Assembly: GCF_003443655.1 (NCBI RefSeq)
Contig: NZ_CP031941.1
Coordinates: 3,470,501 to 3,534,500, forward strand
Length of the DNA: 64,000 bases
Direction: 5' to 3'
Source: Nostoc sphaeroides
GTDB lineage: Bacteria; Cyanobacteriota; Cyanobacteriia; Cyanobacteriales; Nostocaceae
Under the pieces are notes generated by a model. It searched no databases. It was not told where the DNA came from and worked only from the letters and a program-made list of their open reading frames with translations. Numbering within the stretch: position 1 is the first letter of the stretch; every line of letters begins with the position of its first letter. The position numbers and the translations under genes are program-made. Below, one piece after another: positions 17,449 to 26,291 of the stretch.

Positions 17449-18355
17449 GTTTATATCCTTGCCAACGCCCCCGCCAGGATGCTAACAATTTTTTCCCTGC
17501 TAACTGCCCTTGGCTAGGTAAAAATCTCAGCCATTGAACGAAACCCAAACTATCACATGTACCCACGAATACTGCCCAGAATAAAAATATAATCCGGCGG
17601 ATAAATGGCAGATGCTCTAGCAAAACTAAAGTTTCATTATGGACTAAATTAATAAAGGCAATTTCATTAAAATTATTTCGCTGATCTTCATCAAAACGTT
17701 TTGCTGGATAGTGATCCACAGCAACATTAGGATCATAAATTATCTTCCAACCAGCCCGTTTTAATCTTAGAGTGAATGCCATTTCAAAATGTACTTGCGC
17801 TCCAGTGCCGCGCATCCGCTCGTCAAAGCGCAATTGTCCGATTGCCTCTTTACGAAAACTCATGTTTACGCCCTTGAGAATATCGACTTCGCGGGGTTCT
17901 CCTACTCCCAGGTGATGGTTGCCAATCACTCGCCCAAACCATTGCAACTGTCCCACTACTGAGCGGGATTCGTCTTCTAATTTGCTACCGTGGTATATCC
18001 AATCACGCCCGCCAAGTCCGCCGAGGCGACTATCAGAGGTAAAGTAAGCGGCGATGCGCTCTAACCAATCCGGGTGGGGTGCGGCATCATCATCAGTAAT
18101 GGAAACAATATCGCCCTCCACTGCTGCTAGTCCGGCGTTGAGGGCTGCTACTACCCCCGGTTGTGTGACTTTTACGGTATGCAGTGGCAGATTGGGCGCG
18201 TTTAATTGCGCTAGAAATTGCCAAGTTTCTGCATCCGTGTCACGGACAACAACTATCACCTGATCAACGGGTTTAGTTTGCTCCTGTAGCGCCAAAAGGC
18301 AGCGTGATAGGTCTTGTGGACGGCGATAAGTCGGTATCAGAACGGTGTTCCGCAT
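17426..18355 (-). CDS. Glycosyltransferase family 2
   Basis: 309 residues, GT-A fold. It starts MRNTVLIPTYRRPQDL, the usual first strand and loop of GT2 enzymes, and has the metal-binding DDD at 88-90 (VSITDDDAAPHPDW), then a GGRDW segment and an acceptor-side RGTGAQVHFEMAF region. A hydrophobic segment near 245-262 may associate it with the membrane. It would transfer a sugar from a nucleotide donor during repeat-unit assembly. Its first 83 bp overlap the end of the upstream GT4 gene in another frame, which suggests translational coupling. The C-terminal residues come from a heptamer array. Confidence 0.85.
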   Translation of the reverse strand: MRNTVLIPTYRRPQDLSRCLLALQEQTKPVDQVIVVVRDTDAETWQFLAQLNAPNLPLHTVKVTQPGVVAALNAGLAAVEGDIVSITDDDAAPHPDWLERIAAYFTSDSRLGGLGGRDWIYHGSKLEDESRSVVGQLQWFGRVIGNHHLGVGEPREVDILKGVNMSFRKEAIGQLRFDERMRGTGAQVHFEMAFTLRLKRAGWKIIYDPNVAVDHYPAKRFDEDQRNNFNEIAFINLVHNETLVLLEHLPFIRRIIFLFWAVFVGTCDSLGFVQWLRFLPSQGQLAGKKLLASWRGRWQGYKQFVIRNS

Positions 18356-19475
18356 TCTTGCTTAACTCCTCGAATAGATCCACATAAGTTTGTGCCATAG
18401 TAGTCCAGCTATGTTTTTCTGCCACAGAACGAGCTGCTTTGCCCATTTGCTGTATGAGGGCGCGATCGCTCACCAAGGACATCAACGCCACAGCTAAAGC
18501 ATTAATATCATCTGAGTCGGATAAGACGATGCCACATTCTGGTGTCACCAACTCACCGCCTCCGGTGGCTGTGGCAGTAATTACAGGCAGCCCTGAAGAA
18601 AGTGCTTCTAACAATACGAGGCTGCAAGCTTCGTATCGGGAAGGAAAAACAAATAAATCTACTGCTTGCATAATTTGGGGGATATCACGGCGAAATCCCA
18701 CAAAATGCACGCGATCGCTTAACCCTAAAGATGCTGCTAATTCTGGGAAAGGGCTACCTTGAGTGTGTCCCACCACCACCAAATGTAAATCGGGAACTTT
18801 CGCCAAGGCGTGCAGCACCGTATCTAAATTTTTTCTCGGTGTGCGGATATCTCCAGCGAACAGTGCTAAGGTGACATTTTCCGGTAAACCTAATTTTTGG
18901 CGATCGCTTTCACCAGGGGCAAACTCTTCTAAATCAACGCCATTGATAATTACGCGGATGCGAGAACGCGGCACACCAATATTGACTAATTCCTGCGCTA
19001 CCTTTTCGGATACCGCTACGACAACCTGCGCTTTTTGGAAAGCCTGTTTTTCCCAACGGGCATTAAAAGCCGTAAATAGCCATTGATAGAAACCATATAA
19101 ATCGCGGCGATTGCGGGAAATATGAACAGGCGATCGCAACCATGAACTGTGGACAAAATGTACAGCATTCACATCAGCCGCAGCCAGATTAATTGCGCCA
19201 TTGACTTTAACTAAATCAATCTCAGAGCGATGTTGACGTAACCAATCTGCACTTTTTTGGGCAAATATAAAATTCCGCACAAATTCTGTCGGATAGCCTT
19301 TAACTGGAATTTTAATCCAATTAACTTGGCTATTATCTTCTAATTCTGGTGCGACTTCACTAGCCAATAATGTCAATTCATGACCACGACAAATTGCTTC
19401 TTGAGCAACTTCGTAATTTACCCGCCCCTGACCATCACCTTTTTTGATTTTATGAGTAACAATACAAAGTTTCAT
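18273..19475 (-). CDS. Glycosyltransferase family 4
   Basis: 400 residues, GT-B fold. The N terminus is MKLCIVTHKIKKGDGQGRVNYEVA, with the early glycine loop of GT4 enzymes. The donor half has FAGDIRTPRKNLD and the E-x7-E motif in EACSLVLLE, then SGLPVITATATGGGELV. The final about 27 residues (from about HRSDTDLSPSTR) are low-complexity and are encoded by DNA that also encodes the start of the next gene, so they may be a tail with no conserved role. It takes part in HEP-type polysaccharide assembly. Confidence 0.85.
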   Translation of the reverse strand: MKLCIVTHKIKKGDGQGRVNYEVAQEAICRGHELTLLASEVAPELEDNSQVNWIKIPVKGYPTEFVRNFIFAQKSADWLRQHRSEIDLVKVNGAINLAAADVNAVHFVHSSWLRSPVHISRNRRDLYGFYQWLFTAFNARWEKQAFQKAQVVVAVSEKVAQELVNIGVPRSRIRVIINGVDLEEFAPGESDRQKLGLPENVTLALFAGDIRTPRKNLDTVLHALAKVPDLHLVVVGHTQGSPFPELAASLGLSDRVHFVGFRRDIPQIMQAVDLFVFPSRYEACSLVLLEALSSGLPVITATATGGGELVTPECGIVLSDSDDINALAVALMSLVSDRALIQQMGKAARSVAEKHSWTTMAQTYVDLFEELSKNAEHRSDTDLSPSTRPITLPFGATGAN

Positions 19476-19612
19476 ACACTACCTTGCTTAATGATAAAAC
19501 CTCAAAGAGAGCCGCAAAGAAATAATTTTAGATAAGGTTTCTTTCTCTTTGCGTCCTTTGCGTCCTTTGCGGTTCGTTAAAAAAAAATTACAATTCAGAC
19601 ACTATTACTCTA

Positions 19613-20605
19613 TTATTTAGATACCCCTATTAATTTGTCTGCGAAAAAACGCGGAGTAAAACTGAGAGTAAGTGCAGCCACAGTTCGCACATCAAATCTT
19701 TGTTGATTCAACGCCTGCCAAAAATAAGGACGTGCTGCGGCTATCTGTTCACTTCGTAGCAAGCCAATTCCTAAAGTAGTATTAGCTTCTAACCATTTCT
19801 GTTGAAAGTAACTTTTAAATTGCTGTAACCGAGCATCTTCCATAAAGACTTGATAACAAAACATTTCGCTTTTAGCTTTGCGGATTTTTGCCTGCATATC
19901 TCGACTACCACTGAGCATGGTATCAGTTTGCTCATGGGCACGATATCGCGTCAATCTTTCTGGATAATAGTAAGCACCGTAACCAGATATACAACAGAGA
20001 TAAGTTAAATATAAATCCCACATCCCGCCAACTTCTGAGGGCATACTATCCCAATCGATAATATTATTACGAATCACACAAGATGCAGCAGTGGGTATGC
20101 TTTTATCTACCAATCCAATTTTGTAAAAAGGTTGATGAATTCCTTTTGCTAGTTTGTCTCGCTTATAACCGCGTGTATTTTCTTCAGTTCCAGCATGATT
20201 AATTATGCTATCTGCATCTATAATATATTGGTCGCAAAAAGCGAGAATTAACTCAGAGTTTGCTTCTAGAGGTGGTACTAGCTTTGCTAAAAAATCTTCA
20301 TTCCAGATATCATCATCATGGAGACTAGCAACATATTTACCTTGCGCCATTTTGAAGCCATGTTGCTGATTAGCAATCATCCCCACATTTTGCTGATGCC
20401 GCCAAAATCTGATGCGTGAATCACCAAAAGATTCGACAAGTGCTTGAGGATTTTCTGGGCTACAATTATCAGAAACAATAATTTCGATATTTTGATAAGT
20501 TTGCTTTATAGCACTAGCGATCGCTTGCTTGAGATACTCTGGTCTATTATAGGTGGGGATAATAACGCTAACTAAAGGCTGTTGAGAATGTTGAGACAAT
20601 GACAT
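19613..20605 (-). CDS. Glycosyltransferase family 2
   Basis: 330 residues. The N terminus is LVSVIIPTYNRPEYLKQAI (11-29) and the metal site is HDDD (DDD 97-99). I chose the ATG at 20605 because it is preceded by AAGGA and begins just before the conserved strand; 13 further in-frame residues upstream are not family-like. The C-terminal third (ARPYFWQALNQQRF..) resembles the helical tail common in cyanobacterial GT2 proteins. It is a member of the polysaccharide cluster; donor and acceptor are unknown. Confidence 0.88.
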   Translation of the reverse strand: MSLSQHSQQPLVSVIIPTYNRPEYLKQAIASAIKQTYQNIEIIVSDNCSPENPQALVESFGDSRIRFWRHQQNVGMIANQQHGFKMAQGKYVASLHDDDIWNEDFLAKLVPPLEANSELILAFCDQYIIDADSIINHAGTEENTRGYKRDKLAKGIHQPFYKIGLVDKSIPTAASCVIRNNIIDWDSMPSEVGGMWDLYLTYLCCISGYGAYYYPERLTRYRAHEQTDTMLSGSRDMQAKIRKAKSEMFCYQVFMEDARLQQFKSYFQQKWLEANTTLGIGLLRSEQIAAARPYFWQALNQQRFDVRTVAALTLSFTPRFFADKLIGVSK

Positions 20606-20664
20606 AGTTTTTTCCTTTATATTTAATAGGTAAAAAATAGACAATTTTGTGTACCAAACTAAGC

Positions 20665-21867
20665 TTATTTCCCTTGAGAAAGGCTATATATTTGTTTCCC
20701 TCTAGAAGGAAATTCAGCTATTGTTTTTGCATAAATTGTTCGGAGATTATTCACATGAGCATTCATGGTAAATTCTTTCATTAATAAAGCATGACCTTGT
20801 TCGCCCATGTGTCGGCTTTTTTCATAATCTCCATACAAATCATGAATCGCATCAGCTAGCTTTTTGATATCATTCCCTGGAACAAGAATACCCGTTTCTC
20901 CATCTCGTAAATGTTCTGGAATCCCTCCCACTGCACTACCAATTACAGGTCGATAACGAGAGTATGCTTCTAGAGTTACAAGACCGGCAGGTTCAGGCCA
21001 AACACTAGGGAAGATGACTGCAAAACACTGTTCGTAAAGGTTATTTAATGTGTTGCGATCGCACCAACCATGCCAAGTAATTCGGTTACTTAATCCGAGT
21101 GTATTCGCTAACCTTTCTAACCGTGGTCGTTCCCAGCCTTCACCTGCAATATCAAGTTGAATTTGCGGATTAGTATGTATTAAGGTTTTGAGTAACCATT
21201 CCAAACCTTTGTCAGAAACAATTCGTCCAACAAACAAAATTCTATGATTTTGATGGATATCTAAACTTAGACGTGCAGTTGTTATTTTTGGTATAGAAAT
21301 ACCACAATGTAATGTTACAATCTGCTCAGGGTTTACACCGTTTTTAATCAACTCTTGACGCACGTATTCGCTATTAGCAACAAAAGTAATTTTTACCTTT
21401 TTTAAGACATCTAATAACTGATGAGTAATTTGAAGTTCTTTAAAAGTTTTTAATGGTCTACGGCTACCACATTTATCTGCTAATTTACCCCAGGTACAAC
21501 CTAAGTAAGAGAAGTTGCGATCGCAGATTGTTCGCTGTCCTGCTAAATACTTTGTGCCGCTAGGACAGTACAATGAGTGATTATGAACGCTGAAAACCGT
21601 AGGACACTCGCCTGTAAGCTGCAAGAGTAAATCTGGGCTGTGGAGGTGCAGCAGCTTAAACTGGCTTTGGTCAACATTCTGAAGCGATCTTATCACGCGA
21701 TCGCTAACTTCAGGTGGTCGATGTTCAAACAGAGAAGCTAAATAAGTTTCAACACCTCCGCCCTCGCCTACATCGAAATTGGAGCATTGATAAATTAAGT
21801 CTTCTTCAAAAATACCTCTGTCCAATTGTTCGTCATTTCGCTTGGCATCATTGATTGAGTTAAGCAT
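20665..21867 (-). CDS. Glycosyltransferase family 4
   Basis: 400 residues, GT-B fold. The acceptor half has the loop GEGGGVETYLASLF near residue 35 and a cysteine-rich segment, HNHSLYCPSGTKYL..CDRNFSYLGCTWGKLADKCGSRR, shared by a subgroup of GT4 proteins and possibly metal-binding. The donor half has LFVGRIVSDKGLEWLL and an E-x7-E motif in PEPAGLVTLE, then GSAVGGIPE. It is part of the HEP-type cluster and lies 59 bp upstream of the GT2 gene start. Confidence 0.88.
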   Translation of the reverse strand: MLNSINDAKRNDEQLDRGIFEEDLIYQCSNFDVGEGGGVETYLASLFEHRPPEVSDRVIRSLQNVDQSQFKLLHLHSPDLLLQLTGECPTVFSVHNHSLYCPSGTKYLAGQRTICDRNFSYLGCTWGKLADKCGSRRPLKTFKELQITHQLLDVLKKVKITFVANSEYVRQELIKNGVNPEQIVTLHCGISIPKITTARLSLDIHQNHRILFVGRIVSDKGLEWLLKTLIHTNPQIQLDIAGEGWERPRLERLANTLGLSNRITWHGWCDRNTLNNLYEQCFAVIFPSVWPEPAGLVTLEAYSRYRPVIGSAVGGIPEHLRDGETGILVPGNDIKKLADAIHDLYGDYEKSRHMGEQGHALLMKEFTMNAHVNNLRTIYAKTIAEFPSRGKQIYSLSQGK

Positions 21868-21935
21868 TAACCACCATTTTTTACGTTATTACTAACTGCA
21901 TTCCTCATCTAAATAGAGGCTTAAGTTCATCAAAA

Positions 21936-22775
21936 TTATATGCCAACATTAAACCAAAATTTGTGTCTAACATCACTCACATAATGTCTGAGAGCAATGT
22001 TTTTACTTGCAGATTTATCTGGATAAATGAACTGATCTTCTACATTTAGAACATATTTATTTGTGCATAAAGGCTCACCATGATTGTGATGCATTGTCAA
22101 ATGGACAATTGTTTGTTCAGTAAAATAAGTAGGAGTTTCTTGAAGATTTGCTAAACGTTCGATAGCAAAACTCCAGTCAAATTCATGCCTAAATAATATA
22201 AATCCACCATTGACTGGATTTAATTTTTCAGAATCATCATAAATAATGCGATCGTCTAGTGACATAGAACAATCAGGTAGATAAAGCGAATATTTATCGT
22301 CCGACTTACTCAAATCAATTAAGTCAATCCCGCCGGGGAAAAACAAAATATCTGAATCAGTGTAAATCGTAGCTCCATTAACAGGAATTGACATTAATGC
22401 CGACAATTTTCTGCCCATTGGATGCAGTTGGGCATAATCAAGAACACATTGAGGTAAATCCGTTCTTAGGAAGTTTTGTAAAAGTATTACCTTAACGCAG
22501 GGATGGACGCGGCGGAGTAAATTACAACTAGACTCAGTGTAACTGCCATCAGAAACTACAGCGAATGTATCTGGAATGCCGACATGACGAATGAATGAGC
22601 GAATACTTGCTACTTGTTCTGGTAAATCACGTTCACATGATAAAGCATAGACACTTATCGGAACTTGCCGAGTTTGTTTTATCGGAATACTGACAATCTG
22701 AGAAAGGGCTGCTTTATATAAGGAGCGATTAAATCTACCCTGAATTTTAGCAGTATGATAGCCTAAATTTACCAT
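21936..22775 (-). CDS. Putative GT-A-fold glycosyltransferase (GT8-like)
   Basis: 279 residues with no membrane segment. The segment YTDSDILFFPGG (about 158-169) has the DxD metal site preceded by a hydrophobic strand, followed by NPVNGGFILFR, EQTIVHL and a C-terminal RHYVSDVRHKFW. This order (DxD, NGG, E-Q/D, H near the C terminus) is that of GT8-like nucleotide-sugar transferases. Overall similarity to named families is too weak to fix the reaction. Its position directly after hepA in the transcription order argues for a role in HEP synthesis. Confidence 0.65.
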   Translation of the reverse strand: MVNLGYHTAKIQGRFNRSLYKAALSQIVSIPIKQTRQVPISVYALSCERDLPEQVASIRSFIRHVGIPDTFAVVSDGSYTESSCNLLRRVHPCVKVILLQNFLRTDLPQCVLDYAQLHPMGRKLSALMSIPVNGATIYTDSDILFFPGGIDLIDLSKSDDKYSLYLPDCSMSLDDRIIYDDSEKLNPVNGGFILFRHEFDWSFAIERLANLQETPTYFTEQTIVHLTMHHNHGEPLCTNKYVLNVEDQFIYPDKSASKNIALRHYVSDVRHKFWFNVGI

Positions 22776-22842
22776 TTATTTTTCCTTTTTATATAAATAA
22801 TTGAGTATGGAGTAAATTCGTAATTTATATTTTGTAAATTAA

Positions 22843-22876
22843 AAATTACGAATTACGAATTACGAATTACGAATTA
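22843..22876. repeat. ATTACGA array supplying the end of hepA
   Basis: About five tandem ATTACGA units. On the minus strand they encode the final Asn-Ser and TAA stop of hepA. Confidence 0.85.
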
Positions 22877-24708
22877 TAGTATTGCATCTGGTGATATTCC
22901 CAAAGCTTGCCTTTACGTCCGAGTAATTCTTGATATTTGCCCTGTTCTACTATCCGCCCTGCTTCCAACACTACGACTTTATCGGCTTTAGAAATAGTAG
23001 AAAGACGGTGAGCGATCGCAATTACTGTTCTACCCACAGATAGCTTTTCTAATGAATCTTGAATTAAGCGCTCAGATACAGAATCTAAGGCACTAGTTGC
23101 TTCATCCAAAATCAAAATTTCTGGGTTCCTTAGTAGCGCCCGTGCGATAGCAATTCGCTGTCTTTGTCCTCCAGATAATCTAACACCCCGATCTCCCAAT
23201 TGGGTATTAAAACCTTCGGGCATTTCTAAAATAAATTCCAGCGCATTGGCTAGTTTAGCAGCTTCTTGAATTTGCTCATTAGTGGCTTGTGGAGTACCAT
23301 AAGCAATATTTTGCCAAACATCAGTATTGAAGATAAAAGTATCTTGACTGACGACAGCTATTTGACGACGGAGAGAGTTAATTTCAAACAGCCGGATATC
23401 AAGTTCATCGATATAAATATTTCCCTCTGTAGCATTATAAAATCGGGGAATTAAATCAGCAAGAGTTGTTTTACCAGCACCAGAAGCTCCGACTAATGCA
23501 GTCATTTTCCCCTTTTCAATGGTTAGGGTAACATTATGCAAGACTATATTTTTCTCATCGTATCCAAAATCTACAGATACTAAATTTATTGCTCTTTCTA
23601 AGGCTTTAAACTCAAGTTTTCCATTCTGAAAATAATGTTTATCATCGCTTTTGAGCAGATTCTTAATGTTATCTGCCGAGCCATGTAGAGTATTGAGAAA
23701 TGCTCTAGTGCCATTAATATCTTGAACAAACGGGATGAAGCGAAATAGGACAAAGAAAAATGTTAGCAGAGAAGCAACTTGTAGCGTTCCATTGCTAACC
23801 AGGCTAGTGAATGCCAAAATAATCATTCCCACCAACACCGTAGTAGCTACGCCTTCGGCAATTGGTTTAACAAGTGTCCAAGTGAATACAACTTTAGTTG
23901 TAGTGCTTACTACCTTATCGCTAGCTTTGTAATAACGCTGGCGCTCAAATTCTTGAGTGCCACAAGAATGAACTGTGCGAATGCCATTAATAAATTCTAT
24001 GGCTGTTGATGTAAAATTAGCATTAGCAGTTGTCATGCCAAAACTTGATTCTCTGACTCTGGCATTGAGATTAGATAAACCTACACCTAAAAGTGTAAAT
24101 AGTAATGCTGAAATTACAGTCAGTTGCCATGATATCAAAAACATTGAAATCAAGTAGACAAAAGTTGTGATTCCCCTAGTTATTAAAAAGGCTGCGCCAC
24201 TGAAACCCTGTCTTATCCTTTCAATTTCTGTAGTTATTGTATTAATTAGTTCACCAGAACGAGTTTTGGCAAAGTAACTTAAGGATAAGGATTGTAACTG
24301 TTCAAAAATTTGCTTACGTAAGCGATCGCCAAAATGCAGTTGAGATAATTCAGTATAGACTTGTCCAAAGTAATTGAAGGCAACACGTAACCAAGTACTC
24401 AACAAAATCAGCGAAGATACTCGGTACAGACGATTAATTGCCGATGTATTTGCCCCCAATACTAAATTATCAAACCATTCTATTCCTGTTTGGACAGGTT
24501 TCGCATCGGGACTAGTTAAGCTTTGCAAAAATGTTAGTAAAAAACCAATACTTACACCTTCAAAAGTTGCCGCTAGAATCGAGAATATCAGAGCTAAAAT
24601 TACAATCTTGCGAAAGTGTTTAAATTCTCGCAATAGTAAATAGTTATCCTGCCAGAAGCTAGAAGCTTTAAGCAGACTCCGAAGTTTTTGAGGAAGTTGG
24701 AAATGCAT
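22867..24708 (-). CDS. hepA: HepA: ABC exporter for heterocyst envelope polysaccharide
   Basis: 613 residues, a full half-transporter: a six-helix membrane domain (about 35-330) and a nucleotide-binding domain with Walker A GASGAGKTT (407-415), signature LSGGQRQR (511-518), Walker B ILILDEA (531-537) and the H-loop AIAHRLS. It is of the MsbA/lipid-flippase type. Assignment as HepA rests on this architecture plus the neighbouring hepC-like initiating transferase and the whole gene set, which matches the Anabaena HEP island (hepA is alr2835 and hepC alr2834 there). HepA is needed to lay down the oxygen-limiting polysaccharide layer of heterocysts. The C-terminal Asn-Ser-stop is made by an STRR array. 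Confidence 0.85.
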   Translation of the reverse strand: MHFQLPQKLRSLLKASSFWQDNYLLLREFKHFRKIVILALIFSILAATFEGVSIGFLLTFLQSLTSPDAKPVQTGIEWFDNLVLGANTSAINRLYRVSSLILLSTWLRVAFNYFGQVYTELSQLHFGDRLRKQIFEQLQSLSLSYFAKTRSGELINTITTEIERIRQGFSGAAFLITRGITTFVYLISMFLISWQLTVISALLFTLLGVGLSNLNARVRESSFGMTTANANFTSTAIEFINGIRTVHSCGTQEFERQRYYKASDKVVSTTTKVVFTWTLVKPIAEGVATTVLVGMIILAFTSLVSNGTLQVASLLTFFFVLFRFIPFVQDINGTRAFLNTLHGSADNIKNLLKSDDKHYFQNGKLEFKALERAINLVSVDFGYDEKNIVLHNVTLTIEKGKMTALVGASGAGKTTLADLIPRFYNATEGNIYIDELDIRLFEINSLRRQIAVVSQDTFIFNTDVWQNIAYGTPQATNEQIQEAAKLANALEFILEMPEGFNTQLGDRGVRLSGGQRQRIAIARALLRNPEILILDEATSALDSVSERLIQDSLEKLSVGRTVIAIAHRLSTISKADKVVVLEAGRIVEQGKYQELLGRKGKLWEYHQMQYYNS

Positions 24709-24795
24709 CGATTTTATAATAATAGTTTGGCAAGGTAGATAGACCGATTTAGCCTCAGTGCGGTAGATGAAACCATCAATTACCGCACAGATAAA

Positions 24796-25506
24796 TTACA
24801 GTGTTTGGCTATCTAGATGTAACAAGTGAGATTGTGCTTCTACTTCCCACGAAGCTTTAATTTCTGGTAATTTATTTAGCTGTACTGCATCTTCTAAAGT
24901 CCAACAACGAGATCCGGTCAAATTCATGTCACCCCGCAGCACGTTAAATAACAGTGGCAGATTATCGAGACTGAATTTACCTATCCAACGCCCTAATGGT
25001 GTGGTGTTTTGCGTGCGAAACCTCATTGTCCGAAACAGTTTACCTCGTTCTCCAACACGCCACTCATGGCAAAAAACTGCCCCTGGCGAGTAAACCTGCA
25101 TGAACACAACCAATCCCAACATGACTGGACTTACTAATAGCAATAACACCAAAGCAGCAATCCAATCAATTAGTCGCCAGAAGGGTTGGTTAGACAGTTT
25201 ATTACTAGCGGCTATGCTTAGGAATATTGGTTTTTCAGCTTCTTCACATGCATCTGCCCAAAATCTGAGCAAAGCCTCACCCAATTTGGGATCTATGCTT
25301 ACCAAACTTACCGGAGAATGTTGTAAGCATTCTACTAGCGATCGCTTACTATTTAATGAAGGCAGATATGGTTGTTTCACATGTCCAAGCGGCTTCACCA
25401 ACAGCTTACCCCGTCGCCACTGGAGTGTGCAGTACCCACCATTATCTTGGTGTTCCTGGGTTACATCATATAAATTCTCTAGAGTTGGGATTATTGAACT
25501 TGTCAT
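24796..25506 (-). CDS. hepC: HepC: undecaprenyl-phosphate sugar phosphotransferase (initiating enzyme)
   Basis: 236 residues. One membrane helix (about 118-142, WIAALVLLLLVSPVMLGLVVFMQVY) precedes a short bacterial sugar transferase domain with GAVFCHEWRVGERGKLFRTMRFRT, GKFSLDNLPLLFNVLRGDMNLTGSR, the core of WbaP/PglC-type enzymes. It is shorter than a typical WbaP and lacks the multi-helix N-terminal part; the first about 110 residues are a soluble extension. It would load the first sugar phosphate onto the lipid carrier. ATG 25506 is preferred to the in-frame TTG at 25527. It lies 87 bp upstream of hepA, in the same direction. Confidence 0.85.
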   Translation of the reverse strand: MTSSIIPTLENLYDVTQEHQDNGGYCTLQWRRGKLLVKPLGHVKQPYLPSLNSKRSLVECLQHSPVSLVSIDPKLGEALLRFWADACEEAEKPIFLSIAASNKLSNQPFWRLIDWIAALVLLLLVSPVMLGLVVFMQVYSPGAVFCHEWRVGERGKLFRTMRFRTQNTTPLGRWIGKFSLDNLPLLFNVLRGDMNLTGSRCWTLEDAVQLNKLPEIKASWEVEAQSHLLHLDSQTL

Positions 25507-26135
25507 AATGTCTTTGGGTTTATACAAAAGTGAATTGCTGAGGCGTTATCAAAGGCTATCAATGCCAAAGACCCAAATCCGAATCTTGTTGTCAGTCCAA
25601 ATTGGAGATAATTGAGGGCAAAATATGTTATTACTATTTGCCACTCAGCCAAGCACACATTGTGCAGAATTCTGCGGTGTAGAGGTGTACAAATCAACGT
25701 TACTATCAATATTCATGAGCAATCAGTATTTTCCGGTAACTACTGACAGTAGAAAAATGTAGAGGTAAATTACCCATGAATCTATATCGACGTTTAATTG
25801 CACGCTTGGTGTTGATTGTATCGATATATTTAACAAAACCAGTCCCCTATTGTCTTCTAGCCTTTATGAAGGTGCTTTAATATCTAGAATATAAGAGTAT
25901 GTAGAAATAGCGATCGCTTAAATAAATTCTTTATTTACTCTTTAAAGAGCCAGTGATTTCTCTGATAACCCATAAAGATAGCATAAATATACTGAAATTT
26001 TCCTGATAGCAATAAAATTAAATTTTGTTCATCAAAATCTATTGGACTTTGGACAAAATAATCAGCCCTTTGTAGAGACGGCGATTTATCGCGTCTCTTG
26101 CCTTAACCGAACCGCGAACCGTATTGAGAGTTTAC
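25507..26135. other. Long non-coding region upstream of hepC
   Basis: About 630 bp with no credible gene, followed by repeats up to 26291. Such a long leader before hepC-hepA suggests a separate, probably heterocyst-regulated promoter, but I cannot point to a binding site. Near 26070-26125 there is a CAATAC-family fragment (AGACGGCGATTTATCGCGTCT, then CCTTAACCGAACCGCGAACC). Confidence 0.45.
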
Positions 26136-26240
26136 CTCGTTCCCAGTCTCCGACTGGGAATGCCCCTCATTGAGGCTCCGCCTCCCTTACTCGCGGCAAA
26201 GCCGCTTTTAATGCATTTCCAGCCAGAGGCTAGAAACGAG
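26136..26240. repeat. Repeat-A core (inverted orientation)
   Basis: About 105 bp: TTCCCAGTCTCCGACTGGGAA, GAGGCTCCGCCTC, GCGGCAAAGCCGC and TTTCCAGCCAGAGGCTAGAAA in this order. It is the same family as 4760, 10289 and 14515. Confidence 0.85.
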
Positions 26241-26278
26241 AAAGATCCCCGACTTCTCTAAGAAGTCGGGGATCTTTC
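26240..26278 (-). terminator. Perfect 18-bp hairpin downstream of the Wzc-like gene
   Basis: The arm GAAAGATCCCCGACTTCT and its exact complement flank a 3-base loop, 14 bp after the stop of the Wzc-like gene. Only a short T-run follows, so it may be either an intrinsic terminator or a dispersed palindrome. As a terminator it would separate the upstream operon from hepC-hepA. Confidence 0.6.
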
Positions 26279-26291
26279 GTCGCCCTACTAA

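Noticed and set aside
25510..25709. Small minus-strand frame upstream of hepC
   Set aside because: No conserved features and it overlaps the likely promoter region of hepC.
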